Assembly: GCA_025934735.1 (NCBI GenBank)
Contig: JAICWP010000019.1
Location: 20,538-84,537, forward strand
DNA length: 64,000 nt
Source: Terriglobales bacterium
Lineage (GTDB): Bacteria; Acidobacteriota; Terriglobia; Terriglobales; Acidobacteriaceae
Direction of reading: 5' to 3'
Part shown: positions 23,854 to 32,714 of the stretch, piece by piece
Layout of the letters: each line of letters opens with the position of its first letter
How positions within the stretch are numbered: position 1 is the stretch's first letter
Made by a program: the position numbers and the translations under genes
The notes under the pieces: model-generated
Database searches by the model: none
Seen by the model: only the letters and a program-made list of their open reading frames with translations
Told to the model about the DNA's origin: nothing

Positions 23854-24158
23854 GACCAGAATCTCAACGCAGAGTACGCAGAAGTCGTGCCAGTTAGGTA
23901 AGGGTTGGCGTCATGCTGAAGGGCTTCAGACCTGAAGCATCTCGCGTGTGATGATCGGTGCTGCACGCGAGATCCTTCGCGACTAAGTCGCTCAGGATGA
24001 AGCCCCCTCGTCAATAATTTTCTCTTCGTACTCACGGTATAACCCCAGAATCTCAACGCAGAGAACGGAGAAAAACACCAACGCAGAGGACGCAAAAATT
24101 CCATGCGTCTGCTTTTACTTCTGATTTGCTCTGCGTTCTCTGCGTTGAAGGTTTTAGC
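23854..24158. repeat. Mixed repeat block (families A and D)
   Basis: Family A words occur at 23860-23882 and 24048-24152 (CTCAACGCAGAGAACGGAG, inverted as CTCTGCGTTCTCTGCGTTG). A family D unit lies at 23905-24004 (GCACGCGAGATCCTTCGCGA then CTCAGGATGA). No gene. Confidence 0.65.
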
Positions 24159-26993
24159 TCAGTCCAAGTCGCGCCAGTTGGGTCCGGCGCCAATTTCCAC
24201 CAGCAGGGGAACGCTCAGCGGGTGCACGTTTTCCATCTTGTCGCGCACCAGCTCGCGCATGGTGTCCACTTCCGCCTGCGGGACTTCAAACACCAGCTCG
24301 TCGTGCACCTGCAGCAGCATGCGCGACTTCAGCCGGCGGCGGCGCAATTCCTCGTCAATCGAAATCATGGCCAGCTTGATGAGATCGGCGGCCGTGCCCT
24401 GCAGGGGCGTGTTGACCGCGGTGCGCTCGGCGAAACCGCGCATGTTCATATTCTTGCTGTTGATGTCGGGAATGGGGCGGATGCGCCCGAACAGCGTCTT
24501 TACGCGCTGCTCGCGGCGCGCCACTTCCAGGGTGCTATCCAGGTACTGGCGCACACCCGCGTATTTCTCGAAGTAGGCGTCAATAAAATGCTTGGCCTCG
24601 GCTTTTTCGATCTGCAGCTGCTGCGAGAGGCCGAAGGGTGAAAGCCCGTACACGATGCCGAAGTTGACGGCCTTGGCGCGGCGGCGGTGCTCGGGCGTAA
24701 TCATCATGGGAGGCACGCCGAAAACCTCCTGCGCGGTCAGGGAGTGGATGTCGTCGCCACGGCGGAAAGCTTCGGTGAGCAGCGGATCGCCGGAGAAGTG
24801 CGCCAGCAGGCGCAGCTCGATCTGCGAGTAATCAGCGGCCAAGAGCACGTGCCCAGGTTCGGCGACGAAGGCGGCGCGAATCTCGCGGCCCAGTTCGGTG
24901 CGGATGGGAATGTTCTGCAGGTTCGGATTGGCGGAAGAGAGCCGGCCGGTGGCCGTGCCCGTCTGGCCGAAGGTGGTGTGCAGGCGCTGGGTGCAGGAGT
25001 TGAGCAGCGCCGGCAGCGCATCCACGTAGGTGGACTTGAGCTTGGTGAGCTGGCGGTAATCGAGCACCAGGCGCGGAACATCGTGGGTGAGCGCCAGCTC
25101 CTGCAAAACGTCCACCGCGGTAGAGATGGTCTTGCCTTTGCCGTATTTGACCGGCTTGGGCAGGTTGAGCTTGTTGAAGAGCACGTCGCCGAGCTGCTTG
25201 GGCGAATTGATGTTGAATTCGAAGCCGGCCAGCTCCCAGATTTCCTTTTCCTTGGCGCGGCAGTCGCGCTCCAGGCGGGTGGACATTTCCGCCAGCGCGT
25301 CGCAATCAATCTTCACGCCGGCCTTTTCCATGCGGGCCAGCACCGCGACAAGCGGCAGGTCAATCTGGTCATACACCGGCATTAATCCGGCGTCCTGCAC
25401 TTCCTGGCGCAACGCCTGAGCCAGACGGCCAGTCAGGTCGGCGGCTTCCGCCAGCCCGCCGGAGACTTTCAGGTTGAAGCGGCGCAGGGCGACGTCGGCC
25501 AGGTGATGCGCGCTGTAGGTAGGATCGAGCAGGTAGGAGTAGAGCATGGGCTCGTCGCGCACACCAGCCAGCGCGTGCCCGGCGGCTTCGAGCGCGTGCA
25601 GGGCGGCTTTGTAGTCGTGAACCGCTTTGGGCAGGGAAGGATCAGCCAGCGCCTTGAGCAGCGCCTGCGCGGCCGGGCCGTCATCCAGGGAAACGGATAC
25701 TGCCTTCCCCGGCTGGGCGGAGAGGGCAGCTTTATGGCCAGCGGTGGCCGCCGGGGCGGGCGCGGCGCTGAAGTTCAGCGTGCCGGTTTCGCTCTGCTCG
25801 GGCTCCTGCTCTTCTTCCAGAACTTCAGCCGGTTCGGCGGTGGCCAGCGCCACCGCGAGCACGCCATCCTTCTTGACTGCCTTGACCACAGCGTGGACGT
25901 CGGCCGCGGATTGGGCCTCCGCGTACTGGGTTTCCGCCACCTCCACGCCGGAGATGAAGTCCTTGACCAGGGTGGTGAATTCCAGCTCGGTAAACAGCTT
26001 GCGGCAGGCGTCGGCGTCCGGCTGCTGGGCGCGCATGGAGTCCACGTCGAGGGTGACCGCGACATGGGTGTCAATGGTGGCCAGTTCCTTGCTTTTCAGG
26101 ACGGCTTCGCGATTGTGCTGCAGGGATTCGCGGTAGGTCTTCTTCTCGATCTCGGCGGCATGCTCGAGCGCGGCTTCCACGGTGCCAAAGCGGCGAATCA
26201 GTTCGACCGAGCCTTTGTCGCCAATGCCGGGCGCCCCGGGAATGTTGTCAATGGTGTCGCCGCGCAGGGCCATCACGTCCACCACCTTCTCCGGCGGGAC
26301 GCCCAGCACTTCCTCCACCTTGGCGCGGTCGCAGATCAGGTTGTCCTTGGGCGGATTCAGCACGCAGATTTTGTCGTCCACCAGTTGCAGCATGTCCTTA
26401 TCACTGGAGACCACGTACACCGGATAGGACTGGGCCGCCGCCTGGCGCGCCAGCGTGCCGATGACGTCGTCGGCCTCGTAGCCCGGCATCTCCAGGATAG
26501 GGATGCGGTAGGCCTCGAGCGCACGCCGGATGTAAGGCAGCTGCTGCGCCAGGTCGCCCGGCATTTCGGCGCGGGTAGCCTTGTAGCCGGCATACGCCTG
26601 CGCCTGCCAGGTTTGGGTATTGGAATCGAACCGGCTCACCGAAGTGAGGGCCGCGGCTTGCTGGTCGCGAAAGGTGGGTACGGCCACGTCGAATACCGCC
26701 GCCAGGTATTCGGGGCTGAAATCGTCGCGCAGCTTGCGAAGCATGTTGACGAAGACGTAGGTGGCGGCCGTAGGTATGCCGGTGCGGGTAGACATGGGCC
26801 GCTGCCGCGCCATGGCGTGATAAGCGCGGAAGATGAAAGACATGGCGTCAATCAGGAAGATGCGCCCGTGCCCGGACGCGCCCTGGGGCAGCGTGGGTTC
26901 CGACGGGACCGGCGCCGGCGCGGGCTGGGCGGTGGGCGCCTCGCTCACGGCCGTGGCCGTCGTATCGTGCGAATTGGACTTCTTGCGGGGCAA
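24159..26993 (-). CDS. polA: DNA polymerase I
   Basis: The 944-residue protein starts at a TTG. The N-terminal 40 residues are a Pro/Ala-rich tail. The 5' nuclease (about 42-330) has GRIFLIDAMSFIFRAYHAM, YEADDVIGTLA and SSDKDML. The polymerase occupies about 560-944 with motif A DYSQIELRLLAHFSGDP, motif B RRAKAVNFGIVYGLSPFG and motif C LQVHDELVFE. The middle 3'-5' exonuclease domain is kept, but its catalytic acidic residues are not seen: the first strand reads GVLAVALATAEP, and the second motif reads HDYKAALHAL where the active enzyme has Lys-Tyr-Asp. Proofreading is probably lost, as in Thermus enzymes. It acts in repair and Okazaki fragment processing. Confidence 0.95.
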   Translation of the reverse strand: MPRKKSNSHDTTATAVSEAPTAQPAPAPVPSEPTLPQGASGHGRIFLIDAMSFIFRAYHAMARQRPMSTRTGIPTAATYVFVNMLRKLRDDFSPEYLAAVFDVAVPTFRDQQAAALTSVSRFDSNTQTWQAQAYAGYKATRAEMPGDLAQQLPYIRRALEAYRIPILEMPGYEADDVIGTLARQAAAQSYPVYVVSSDKDMLQLVDDKICVLNPPKDNLICDRAKVEEVLGVPPEKVVDVMALRGDTIDNIPGAPGIGDKGSVELIRRFGTVEAALEHAAEIEKKTYRESLQHNREAVLKSKELATIDTHVAVTLDVDSMRAQQPDADACRKLFTELEFTTLVKDFISGVEVAETQYAEAQSAADVHAVVKAVKKDGVLAVALATAEPAEVLEEEQEPEQSETGTLNFSAAPAPAATAGHKAALSAQPGKAVSVSLDDGPAAQALLKALADPSLPKAVHDYKAALHALEAAGHALAGVRDEPMLYSYLLDPTYSAHHLADVALRRFNLKVSGGLAEAADLTGRLAQALRQEVQDAGLMPVYDQIDLPLVAVLARMEKAGVKIDCDALAEMSTRLERDCRAKEKEIWELAGFEFNINSPKQLGDVLFNKLNLPKPVKYGKGKTISTAVDVLQELALTHDVPRLVLDYRQLTKLKSTYVDALPALLNSCTQRLHTTFGQTGTATGRLSSANPNLQNIPIRTELGREIRAAFVAEPGHVLLAADYSQIELRLLAHFSGDPLLTEAFRRGDDIHSLTAQEVFGVPPMMITPEHRRRAKAVNFGIVYGLSPFGLSQQLQIEKAEAKHFIDAYFEKYAGVRQYLDSTLEVARREQRVKTLFGRIRPIPDINSKNMNMRGFAERTAVNTPLQGTAADLIKLAMISIDEELRRRRLKSRMLLQVHDELVFEVPQAEVDTMRELVRDKMENVHPLSVPLLVEIGAGPNWRDLD

Positions 26994-27138
26994 GAAATTA
27001 GTTTATCAGCCCTGGACGCGGCCATGGCGGGCCGCCGGGCTCACGTTCTCATCACATTTTGTTTGCAGCCACTGCCCCCAGACTTACAATTTGCGGCGAA
27101 GTGCTGTTGCGCTTGCATTGCGGCAGGAGACACGGACC

Positions 27139-27555
27139 ATGGTGGGTAAGCACATACTGCTGACGGTTCTGGTGGCTGCGGCGGCGGCCTACGTTGGGTG
27201 GCAGTACGCTCCGGCGAACTGGACGCCGCTGCGCATGTTTGGGCTCTGCCTGGCGAGCGTGGCGTTTGTGCTGTGGACGGCGGCGCGGTTCCAGCTGGGC
27301 AAATCGTTTGCCGTGACGGCGCAAGCCAGGCAACTGGTCACGCGCGGCCTGTACGCCAAGCTTCGCAATCCGATTTACGTGTTTGGATCGCTTTTCATTG
27401 CGGGCTACATTCTGTTCCTGGCCCGGCCGCGGTGGCTGCTGATTTTTGTGGCGGTCATTCCCCTGCAAATCTGGCGGGCACGCAAGGAAGCGCGGGTGCT
27501 GGAGGCGAAGTTCGGGGAGCAGTACCGGGCGTATCGCGCGGGAACGTGGCTGTAG
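27139..27555 (+). CDS. Isoprenylcysteine carboxyl methyltransferase-like membrane protein
   Basis: The protein has 138 residues from the ATG at 27139, which has AGGAGA upstream. Three or four membrane helices are present. The C-terminal signature of this methyltransferase superfamily is visible: LVTRGLYAKLRNPIYVFGSL, then PLQIWRARKEARVLEAKFGE and YRAYRAGTWL. Bacterial members methylate varied small substrates and the target is not evident. The gene is divergent from polA and lies 12 bp upstream of the YCF48-like gene. Confidence 0.75.
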   Translation: MVGKHILLTVLVAAAAAYVGWQYAPANWTPLRMFGLCLASVAFVLWTAARFQLGKSFAVTAQARQLVTRGLYAKLRNPIYVFGSLFIAGYILFLARPRWLLIFVAVIPLQIWRARKEARVLEAKFGEQYRAYRAGTWL

Positions 27556-27567
27556 ATACAATCTGGC

Positions 27568-28677
27568 GTGCGAATTCTACTGCTCCTTTTAGCTGTTAAC
27601 CTTCCCGCGTATGCCCAGCAGTGGTGGTCGGTGCAGACGAGCGGCCTGGACACCAACCTCCGCGGGGTGAGCGTTCAATACGACCCAGGCAGCCAAGGCA
27701 AACAGCACTACATTGTTTGGGCTTCGGGCTCAAATGGAGTGATTCTGCGTTCGACTAATGAAGGAAAGACCTGGAAACAGCTTAGCGTGCCGGGAGGCGG
27801 CGATCTGGACTTCCGCGATGTTGAAGCCTTCGACGCGGAGACAGCTTACGTGATGTCGAGCGGCGATGGGGATAAGTCGCGGATCTACAAGACCGCTGAT
27901 GGGGGCAAGACCTGGAAGCTGCAATACTCGGACCATCGGTCCGGGTTTTTCCTGGACGCTCTGGCTTGCGACTCGCCGACCCACTGCTATGCGCTCAGCG
28001 ATCCCGTGGAGGGCAAATTCGTGGTGCTGGCGACGGAGGATGGCGAGCACTGGAAAGAACTGCCGCATGACAAAATGCCGCCGGCGCTGCCTCAGGAAGG
28101 TGCGTTTGCCGCCAGCGGCACCGCGCTGGCCGTATGCGAGAACGGCAGCCTTTATTTCGGAACCGGAGTGGGGGCCGCCCGCGTCTTCCGTTCCAACGAT
28201 CACGGCCAGTCCTGGAAAGCAGCGACGACGCCGGTTGCCTTCGGCGCCTCCAGCGGTATCTTCAGCGTAGCCTGCCAGGGCCGAGGAGATGCCCTGGTGG
28301 CAGTTGGGGGTGACTACAAAGAACCGATGCAGGCCAAGCAGGTGGCTATTTATTCCGGAGATTCCGGAGAGACCTGGAGCCTGGCCGAGCAGCAACCCGG
28401 AGGGTACCGCTCAGCTGTGGGATCATTTTCCTACGGCGATTTCGCAGCGGTGGGGCCGAACGGAACCGACATCAGCCACGACCAGGGCAAGCACTGGAAG
28501 CATACAGATCCGCTAAACCTTAACGCGCTCAGCTTCGCCGGCAACCAGGGCTGGGCGGTGGGCGCTAAAGGCACCATCGCGCGATTCAAGAACCACTACC
28601 AATATCTGATCAAGAATGGCGGTGCGAGCGAAGGCTTCTTGCCGGACTCTGGCGGCCAGACGCGGGTGCCATTCTGA
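27568..28677 (+). CDS. Secreted YCF48/BNR-repeat beta-propeller protein
   Basis: The 369-residue protein starts with a GTG and has a short signal peptide (ILLLLLAVNLPAYAQQ). Repeated BNR/YCF48-like blades are visible: STNEGKTWKQL, TADGGKTWKLQ, RSNDHGQSWKA and SGDSGETWSLA. The end, NALSFAGNQGWAVGAKGTIA, is typical of YCF48-like propellers. The family includes photosystem assembly factors and many secreted bacterial proteins of unknown role. No enzyme motif is visible. The gene follows the methyltransferase gene by 12 bp and is closed by a hairpin at 28698-28723. Confidence 0.8.
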   Translation: MRILLLLLAVNLPAYAQQWWSVQTSGLDTNLRGVSVQYDPGSQGKQHYIVWASGSNGVILRSTNEGKTWKQLSVPGGGDLDFRDVEAFDAETAYVMSSGDGDKSRIYKTADGGKTWKLQYSDHRSGFFLDALACDSPTHCYALSDPVEGKFVVLATEDGEHWKELPHDKMPPALPQEGAFAASGTALAVCENGSLYFGTGVGAARVFRSNDHGQSWKAATTPVAFGASSGIFSVACQGRGDALVAVGGDYKEPMQAKQVAIYSGDSGETWSLAEQQPGGYRSAVGSFSYGDFAAVGPNGTDISHDQGKHWKHTDPLNLNALSFAGNQGWAVGAKGTIARFKNHYQYLIKNGGASEGFLPDSGGQTRVPF

Positions 28678-28697
28678 TCTGATCCTGAAACGCGGAA

Positions 28698-28723
28698 GGC
28701 CAACCGGCTTGCACCGGTTGGCC
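28698..28723. terminator. Hairpin after the YCF48-like gene
   Basis: GGCCAACCGG-6 nt-CCGGTTGGCC, a perfect 10-bp stem 20 bp after the stop. It has no clear U-tract, so its terminator role is uncertain. Confidence 0.5.
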
Positions 28724-28850
28724 AAAGTCTGCACGGAGTAGGCAGACCCTCCACTTTGTCGCGAGGTGAGTCCCATTTTATATACTTTTACAGATATATT
28801 TACATTACGAACGGACAATACCCCCAGTGCCTAACGGTCGCGCCACTGGA

Positions 28851-28883
28851 CAAAAAAACAAGGACAGGACTTGCGTCCTGTCC
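28851..28883 (-). terminator. Intrinsic terminator of the pilin gene
   Basis: On the minus strand GGACAGGAC-4 nt-GTCCTGTCC is followed by TTGTTTTTTTG, 28 bp after the pilin stop. Confidence 0.85.
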
Positions 28884-28910
28884 CTAAAACGAAGCACACG
28901 GTCAGCCGGT

Positions 28911-29438
28911 TTACTGGAGCGGGCTGAACGGGCTGGCCAAGCAGGCAGCGGAGGTAGTCGTCGGAGAGGAGCTGCTCGAACCTGCGGCATAACGGATGAC
29001 CGCATCTTCCGCGGAGCAGAACCGACGCACGCCGGTCTGGTTGAAGTTCACCGGAACCGCACCCGCGCCATAGGTAACGTTGGCGCCGCCGTTGGCACCA
29101 GCCGCAGCAGCGTAACCGAAGCTGTAGCCGCTCTTGGTGCCGGCAGCCAGCACGCTGTCAATGAAGCACGAGCTGGTCGCAATCGGACCCGTGGTGGGGC
29201 AAGTGCCAGTAGACCCCGGTCCCAGGTCAGCCAAGCCGGTCGAGTAGCCAACGTTCGGATAGGCAGTGGCGTAGGAGACTTCGGCGGTGTTGATGGTGCG
29301 CAACGAGCTCACCGCGGACGACTCATTAGCGGCGATGCGGGCGCGCAACAGGTTGGGAATGGCGATGGCAGCGATGATCAGAATGATCGCCACCACAATC
29401 AGCAACTCAATTAGTGAGAACCCTTTTTGTTTCCTCAT
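28911..29438 (-). CDS. pilA: Type IV pilin (PilA-like)
   Basis: The 175-residue prepilin starts with a short basic leader, MRKQKG, cut before Phe by prepilin peptidase. The conserved hydrophobic helix FSLIELLIVVAIILIIAAIA with Glu5 follows. The C-terminal domain is Gly/Ala/Ser/Thr-rich with several cysteines (GTCPTTGPIATSSCFID, RRFCSAEDAVIRY), fitting a disulfide-closed pilin head. No other pilus genes are in the window. A sigma-54 promoter lies upstream, as for many pilA genes, so control by an enhancer-binding regulator such as PilR is expected. It assembles into extracellular pili for twitching or adhesion. Confidence 0.88.
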   Translation of the reverse strand: MRKQKGFSLIELLIVVAIILIIAAIAIPNLLRARIAANESSAVSSLRTINTAEVSYATAYPNVGYSTGLADLGPGSTGTCPTTGPIATSSCFIDSVLAAGTKSGYSFGYAAAAGANGGANVTYGAGAVPVNFNQTGVRRFCSAEDAVIRYAAGSSSSSPTTTSAACLASPFSPLQ

Positions 29439-29840
29439 TTATCCCCTCGGTCCGGCTGTTTTGAGTAGATTCTGAACCGGCTTGGGTCAGAATGGAGCAA
29501 TTCCCTCTCCAAAGCGCGGAACGGTGCAGCCAAGGGAGAATATGTCGGAAACAGTACATTTAGCTGGAGAGCTAGGCAGCCCAGAGCAGGCGTGCTGCTT
29601 CGCTGATGACATTATTTGTCGCCAATTTCAGAATCGGCGCGCCGAATTATGTCAGCATGGGCATAGAACATCGGTAACCGTATACAGTATGGTACGCATG
29701 GCTCTTTAGTGGGGGGACATTCCCTGCTGAAGGACGCCTTGTTCCTTCTCGCTTTCCCTATTCTAAGTAGATTGATTGCAAGCAAGCTCTGTCCTGTCGT
29801 TCGTCCTTGCTTCCGGACAAACGGGAGTGTGCGCGCTAAG
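29439..29840. other. 402-bp intergenic region between divergent genes
   Basis: It contains the sigma-54 promoter of the pilin gene (29496-29511). The remainder up to the methyltransferase start at 29841 holds no convincing gene. A short inverted sequence, GTAACCGTATACAGTATGGTAC, spans about 29672-29694. Confidence 0.5.
29496..29511 (-). promoter_or_regulatory. Sigma-54 promoter of the pilin gene
   Basis: The minus strand reads TGGAGAGGGAATTGCT. The GG and GC are separated by exactly ten bases, as in the -24/-12 consensus TGGCAC-N5-TTGC. The implied transcript start is about 47 bp before the ATG at 29438. Confidence 0.75.
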
Positions 29841-30524
29841 ATGGCGGTGCACGCCCAGACGAGGAAACAGGTGGGAGTCGCGAGCCATCTCGGCATCAAG
29901 CTGGCGGAATATGACCAGCGCATTCGCACCTTCATTCCGGATTATGAAGAGATGCTGGAGGTGGCAGCTGCGGCCGTGCCCCGCCGGGCGCGCAACCTGG
30001 TTGACCTGGGAACAGGCACGGGTGCGTTAACGGCACGCTGCCTGTTGCGCGTGCCGCGAGCCCGAACTGTGGGCATTGATGCTGACCCGGAGATCCTGAA
30101 GCTGGCGGCAGGCCGACTGGGCAGCCGCGCTCGCCTGCAGTGCGGCAGCTTTACCCGCACTTCGTTGCCGGCCTGCGACGCGGTGGTGGCTTCGTTTGCC
30201 CTGCACCACATTCGGGCACGCAGCGCCAAGGCCCACTTGTACCGCCAAATCAGGGCGGCTCTCCGGCGGGGCGGAGTGTTCATCAGCGTGGACTGCCACC
30301 CAGCCGCGAACCGCGCGCTGGCACAACAGCAACGCCAGGCGTGGAAGTCCCACCTGCTCTCCACCTACACCCCGAGAGAGGCGACGGCGTTGCTGGCCGC
30401 CTGGGCGCGCGAGGACACCTATGTGCCGCTGCAAGCGGAACTGGAGCTGTGGCGTAAAAGCGGCCTGCGGACCGAACTGCTTTGGCGCAAGGGCGCTTTC
30501 GCCGTGCTTCTAGGCTTGCGCTAA
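29841..30524 (+). CDS. Class I SAM-dependent methyltransferase
   Basis: The protein has 227 residues from the ATG at 29841; a 44-residue upstream extension has no ribosome site. Rossmann-type SAM motifs are clear: NLVDLGTGTGALTARCL (motif I, about 52-68), RTVGIDADPEIL (acidic end of beta-2) and CDAVVASFALHHI. The C-terminal part (LRRGGVFISVDCHPAANR) closes the core. The substrate is unknown. The gene is divergent from pilA and followed at 67 bp by a secreted protein gene on the same strand. Confidence 0.85.
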   Translation: MAVHAQTRKQVGVASHLGIKLAEYDQRIRTFIPDYEEMLEVAAAAVPRRARNLVDLGTGTGALTARCLLRVPRARTVGIDADPEILKLAAGRLGSRARLQCGSFTRTSLPACDAVVASFALHHIRARSAKAHLYRQIRAALRRGGVFISVDCHPAANRALAQQQRQAWKSHLLSTYTPREATALLAAWAREDTYVPLQAELELWRKSGLRTELLWRKGAFAVLLGLR

Positions 30525-30591
30525 CGGCTGCCGTGCGACCACCGTCTCCACGACTTGCGTGCTGGGCAAGCGGACGCGCATTCTAGTAGGC

Positions 30592-31113
30592 GTGAAACGT
30601 CTCCTCGAAATTGCTCTCTTATTATGTTTGCCGGTGGTGATGGCCGCTCAGACGCCGTCCAACTACCGCATCAAGAGCTGGAAAACAGGAACGGCACAAG
30701 CCGAACCGCAGACGCTCAACATAACGCTGAGCGGAGCGGACCGCACTTACAGCAAAATCATCAACGACGCTTCCGGCCACCCGCTTTATCGCCTGCTGGT
30801 GCGGCCGGCAGCGTTCATCGGCCCAGGAGATGGCGTGGCCGCGTGGCACGTTTATCTCACCACCCTGAATTCGAACGACAACCTGCTGCTGCCCTCCAAC
30901 AGCGTGCAACAGGAGGAATACGAAGGCCCCGATTACCTGTGGTGGTTCTATCCCGGCAAGAATCGGCTGGTTCCCATGGGCGCCACGCGAGTGGTGCAGG
31001 TAGAGGGCTCTTACGTGATCCTGAAGGCGCAAGATGTCAGGTTGAACGGCTTGGGCCAGGTGGAGAACATGCAGCTAACCATCACCTTCAGCAACACACC
31101 GCCTGCCGGCTAG
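30592..31113 (+). CDS. Secreted hypothetical protein
   Basis: The protein has 173 residues from a GTG at 30592; a longer start at 30559 is possible. The signal peptide LLEIALLLCLPVVMAAQ is clear. The mature part has a beta-rich pattern (TLNITLSGADRTYSKIINDA, LYRLLVRPAAFIGP, AWHVYLTTLNSNDNLLLPSN). An aromatic motif follows (DYLWWFYPGKNRLVP). No family was recognised. It probably forms a small exported beta-sandwich. Downstream lie two further exported protein genes on the same strand, within about 100 bp of one another. Confidence 0.65.
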   Translation: MKRLLEIALLLCLPVVMAAQTPSNYRIKSWKTGTAQAEPQTLNITLSGADRTYSKIINDASGHPLYRLLVRPAAFIGPGDGVAAWHVYLTTLNSNDNLLLPSNSVQQEEYEGPDYLWWFYPGKNRLVPMGATRVVQVEGSYVILKAQDVRLNGLGQVENMQLTITFSNTPPAG

Positions 31114-31196
31114 CGTAGATTGCAGGCGCTATCCGGGCTGCTTCACGCTCGTCTTATTATGGAGGCGGCTGCGCACCCCTATGGCGCGGGCCCCTG

Positions 31197-31913
31197 ATGC
31201 GCATGGCCGCGTTTCCCATCACGATTGATCGTCTTAGGCGGCAGGTGCTGCCGTTGTGCCTTCTCTTGATGTTGCTGCCCACGGCGGAGCCGGCCTTGGG
31301 CAAGTTTGACCTGCTGCTCTCCAATCCCATGGTCGAAGTTTTCGCGCTGGATTTGCCGGCGGCCACGCATGTCCGCCTGCGCCAGAACATTTACGACGTG
31401 GTCGTGATCGCATTGGAGGGCTCGACGCTCACAGTGGTTCCGGCAAACGGCGCCGCCGAAGAAGTAGCGTTGAACAGCGGCGACGTGCGCGTGCTGCGCA
31501 GCTTCAGCGTGCAGGGATTGGCGAATAACAGCGGGGCCAAGTCGCGCTACATCGTGGTGGCGCTCAAGTCCCATGGCGTGGGCCCGGGCGAGTGCGGCTG
31601 CTCGGGCGAAGTGGAGAAGAGCATCTGCGGGTGCTCCTCGCGGCACTTGCCGCAACTGTGGGCGCTATCCATCGGCGGGGCGACTTTGGCGGGGGCAGCG
31701 CTGCCGCCCGAGAAGGCGTTTGTGGGCGCCAGCTATCGGAACGACAGCCTGCTGGTATCGCTGACACGGGTGCAACTGCAGGACGAGCGCGCCAACGGAG
31801 CCGATGCGCTGCTTTCGCTGGAACCGGGAGAAGTCAAATGGCTGAACCGGGGAGAGCGCCAGTTCAAAAATGTCGGGAGCAACACGGCGCGGTTCATCAC
31901 CATCGAGTTCTAA
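31197..31913 (+). CDS. Secreted two-cupin-like protein
   Basis: The 238-residue protein has an N-terminal export signal (LPLCLLLMLLPTAEPALG). Two cupin-like halves follow. The first spans about 38-120 (VEVFALDLPAATHVRLRQNI, DVVVIALEGSTLTVV). The second starts near 165 and ends FKNVGSNTARFITIEF. Metal-ligand histidines of true cupins are mostly missing. Between the halves is a cysteine cluster (GECGCSGEVEKSICGCSS), probably a disulfide or metal site. It is similar in layout to the cupin protein at 53046. It lies 21 bp upstream of the DUF1080 gene. Confidence 0.65.
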   Translation: MRMAAFPITIDRLRRQVLPLCLLLMLLPTAEPALGKFDLLLSNPMVEVFALDLPAATHVRLRQNIYDVVVIALEGSTLTVVPANGAAEEVALNSGDVRVLRSFSVQGLANNSGAKSRYIVVALKSHGVGPGECGCSGEVEKSICGCSSRHLPQLWALSIGGATLAGAALPPEKAFVGASYRNDSLLVSLTRVQLQDERANGADALLSLEPGEVKWLNRGERQFKNVGSNTARFITIEF

Positions 31914-31934
31914 TCCTGCTGCGAGGAGCGTTTC

Positions 31935-32714
31935 ATGCGAATCATTTTCTTGGCCGCGCTGGCGGTCAGCTTGTGGCTGCCGATGGCGTGGGCGCAGTCA
32001 GCCGAGCAGGAGTTGCAAGCCGTGTATCGCTGGAAACAGCACGACCTCAACCGGCCCGTGCCACCGGTGATCATGCCGGGCACGGCCAGTACACAGAACG
32101 AGGCAGGCAAGCCGCCGTCCGACGCGGTTGTGCTCTTCGATGGCAAGGACCTCTCGCGGTGGGAAAGCGAGAGCGGCGGTCCGGCAAAGTGGAAAGTAGC
32201 AAACGGCTACATGGAGGTGGTGAAGGGCATAGGCAATATTCGTACCCGGGAAGATTTTGGGGATTGCCAGCTGCACGTGGAGTGGGCCGCGCCCTTGCCG
32301 GCGGTGGGCGAAAGCCAGGAACGCGGCAACAGCGGAGTGTTCCTGATGGGGAAATACGAAATTCAGGTGCTCGACTCCTATCACAACCGGACTTATGCAG
32401 ATGGGCAGGCGGCGGCGGTTTACGGGCAATATCCGCCGCTGGTGAACGCCTCCCGGCCGCCCGGACAATGGCAAACCTACGACATCATCTTCCATGGCCC
32501 GCGTTTTGCTTCCGGCAAACTGCAGCGGCCCGCGAGAATTACGGTGCTGCACAATGGCGTGCTGGTACAGGACAACGTGGCGCTGACCGGCCCCACTGCT
32601 CACGGCACACGCCCGCCCTACGAACCCGGCCCTGATCGCCTGCCGCTCGGCTTGCAGGACCACGGCAATCCGGTTCGCTTCCGGAACATCTGGATCAGGG
32701 AACTGCCGGAGTAA
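31935..32714 (+). CDS. Secreted DUF1080 (3-keto-disaccharide hydrolase-like) protein
   Basis: The 259-residue protein has a signal peptide (FLAALAVSLWLPMAWAQ). The DUF1080 concanavalin-like domain covers about 62-255: VVLFDGKDLSRWES, WKVANGYMEVV, FGDCQLHVEWAAP, GNSGVFLMGKYEIQVLDSY, PPGQWQTYDIIFHGPRF and VRFRNIWIREL. Domain members include hydrolases of 3-keto-glycosides, and others bind glycans. It probably acts outside the cytoplasm on sugars. It is the last gene of a run of secreted-protein genes. Confidence 0.85.
   Translation: MRIIFLAALAVSLWLPMAWAQSAEQELQAVYRWKQHDLNRPVPPVIMPGTASTQNEAGKPPSDAVVLFDGKDLSRWESESGGPAKWKVANGYMEVVKGIGNIRTREDFGDCQLHVEWAAPLPAVGESQERGNSGVFLMGKYEIQVLDSYHNRTYADGQAAAVYGQYPPLVNASRPPGQWQTYDIIFHGPRFASGKLQRPARITVLHNGVLVQDNVALTGPTAHGTRPPYEPGPDRLPLGLQDHGNPVRFRNIWIRELPE

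Noticed and set aside
25503..27149. 548-codon plus-strand frame
   Set aside because: It is antisense to polA, whose polymerase and nuclease motifs are intact; no family features in the shadow.
28827..29414. 195-codon plus-strand frame
   Set aside because: It is antisense to the pilin gene and passes through its terminator.
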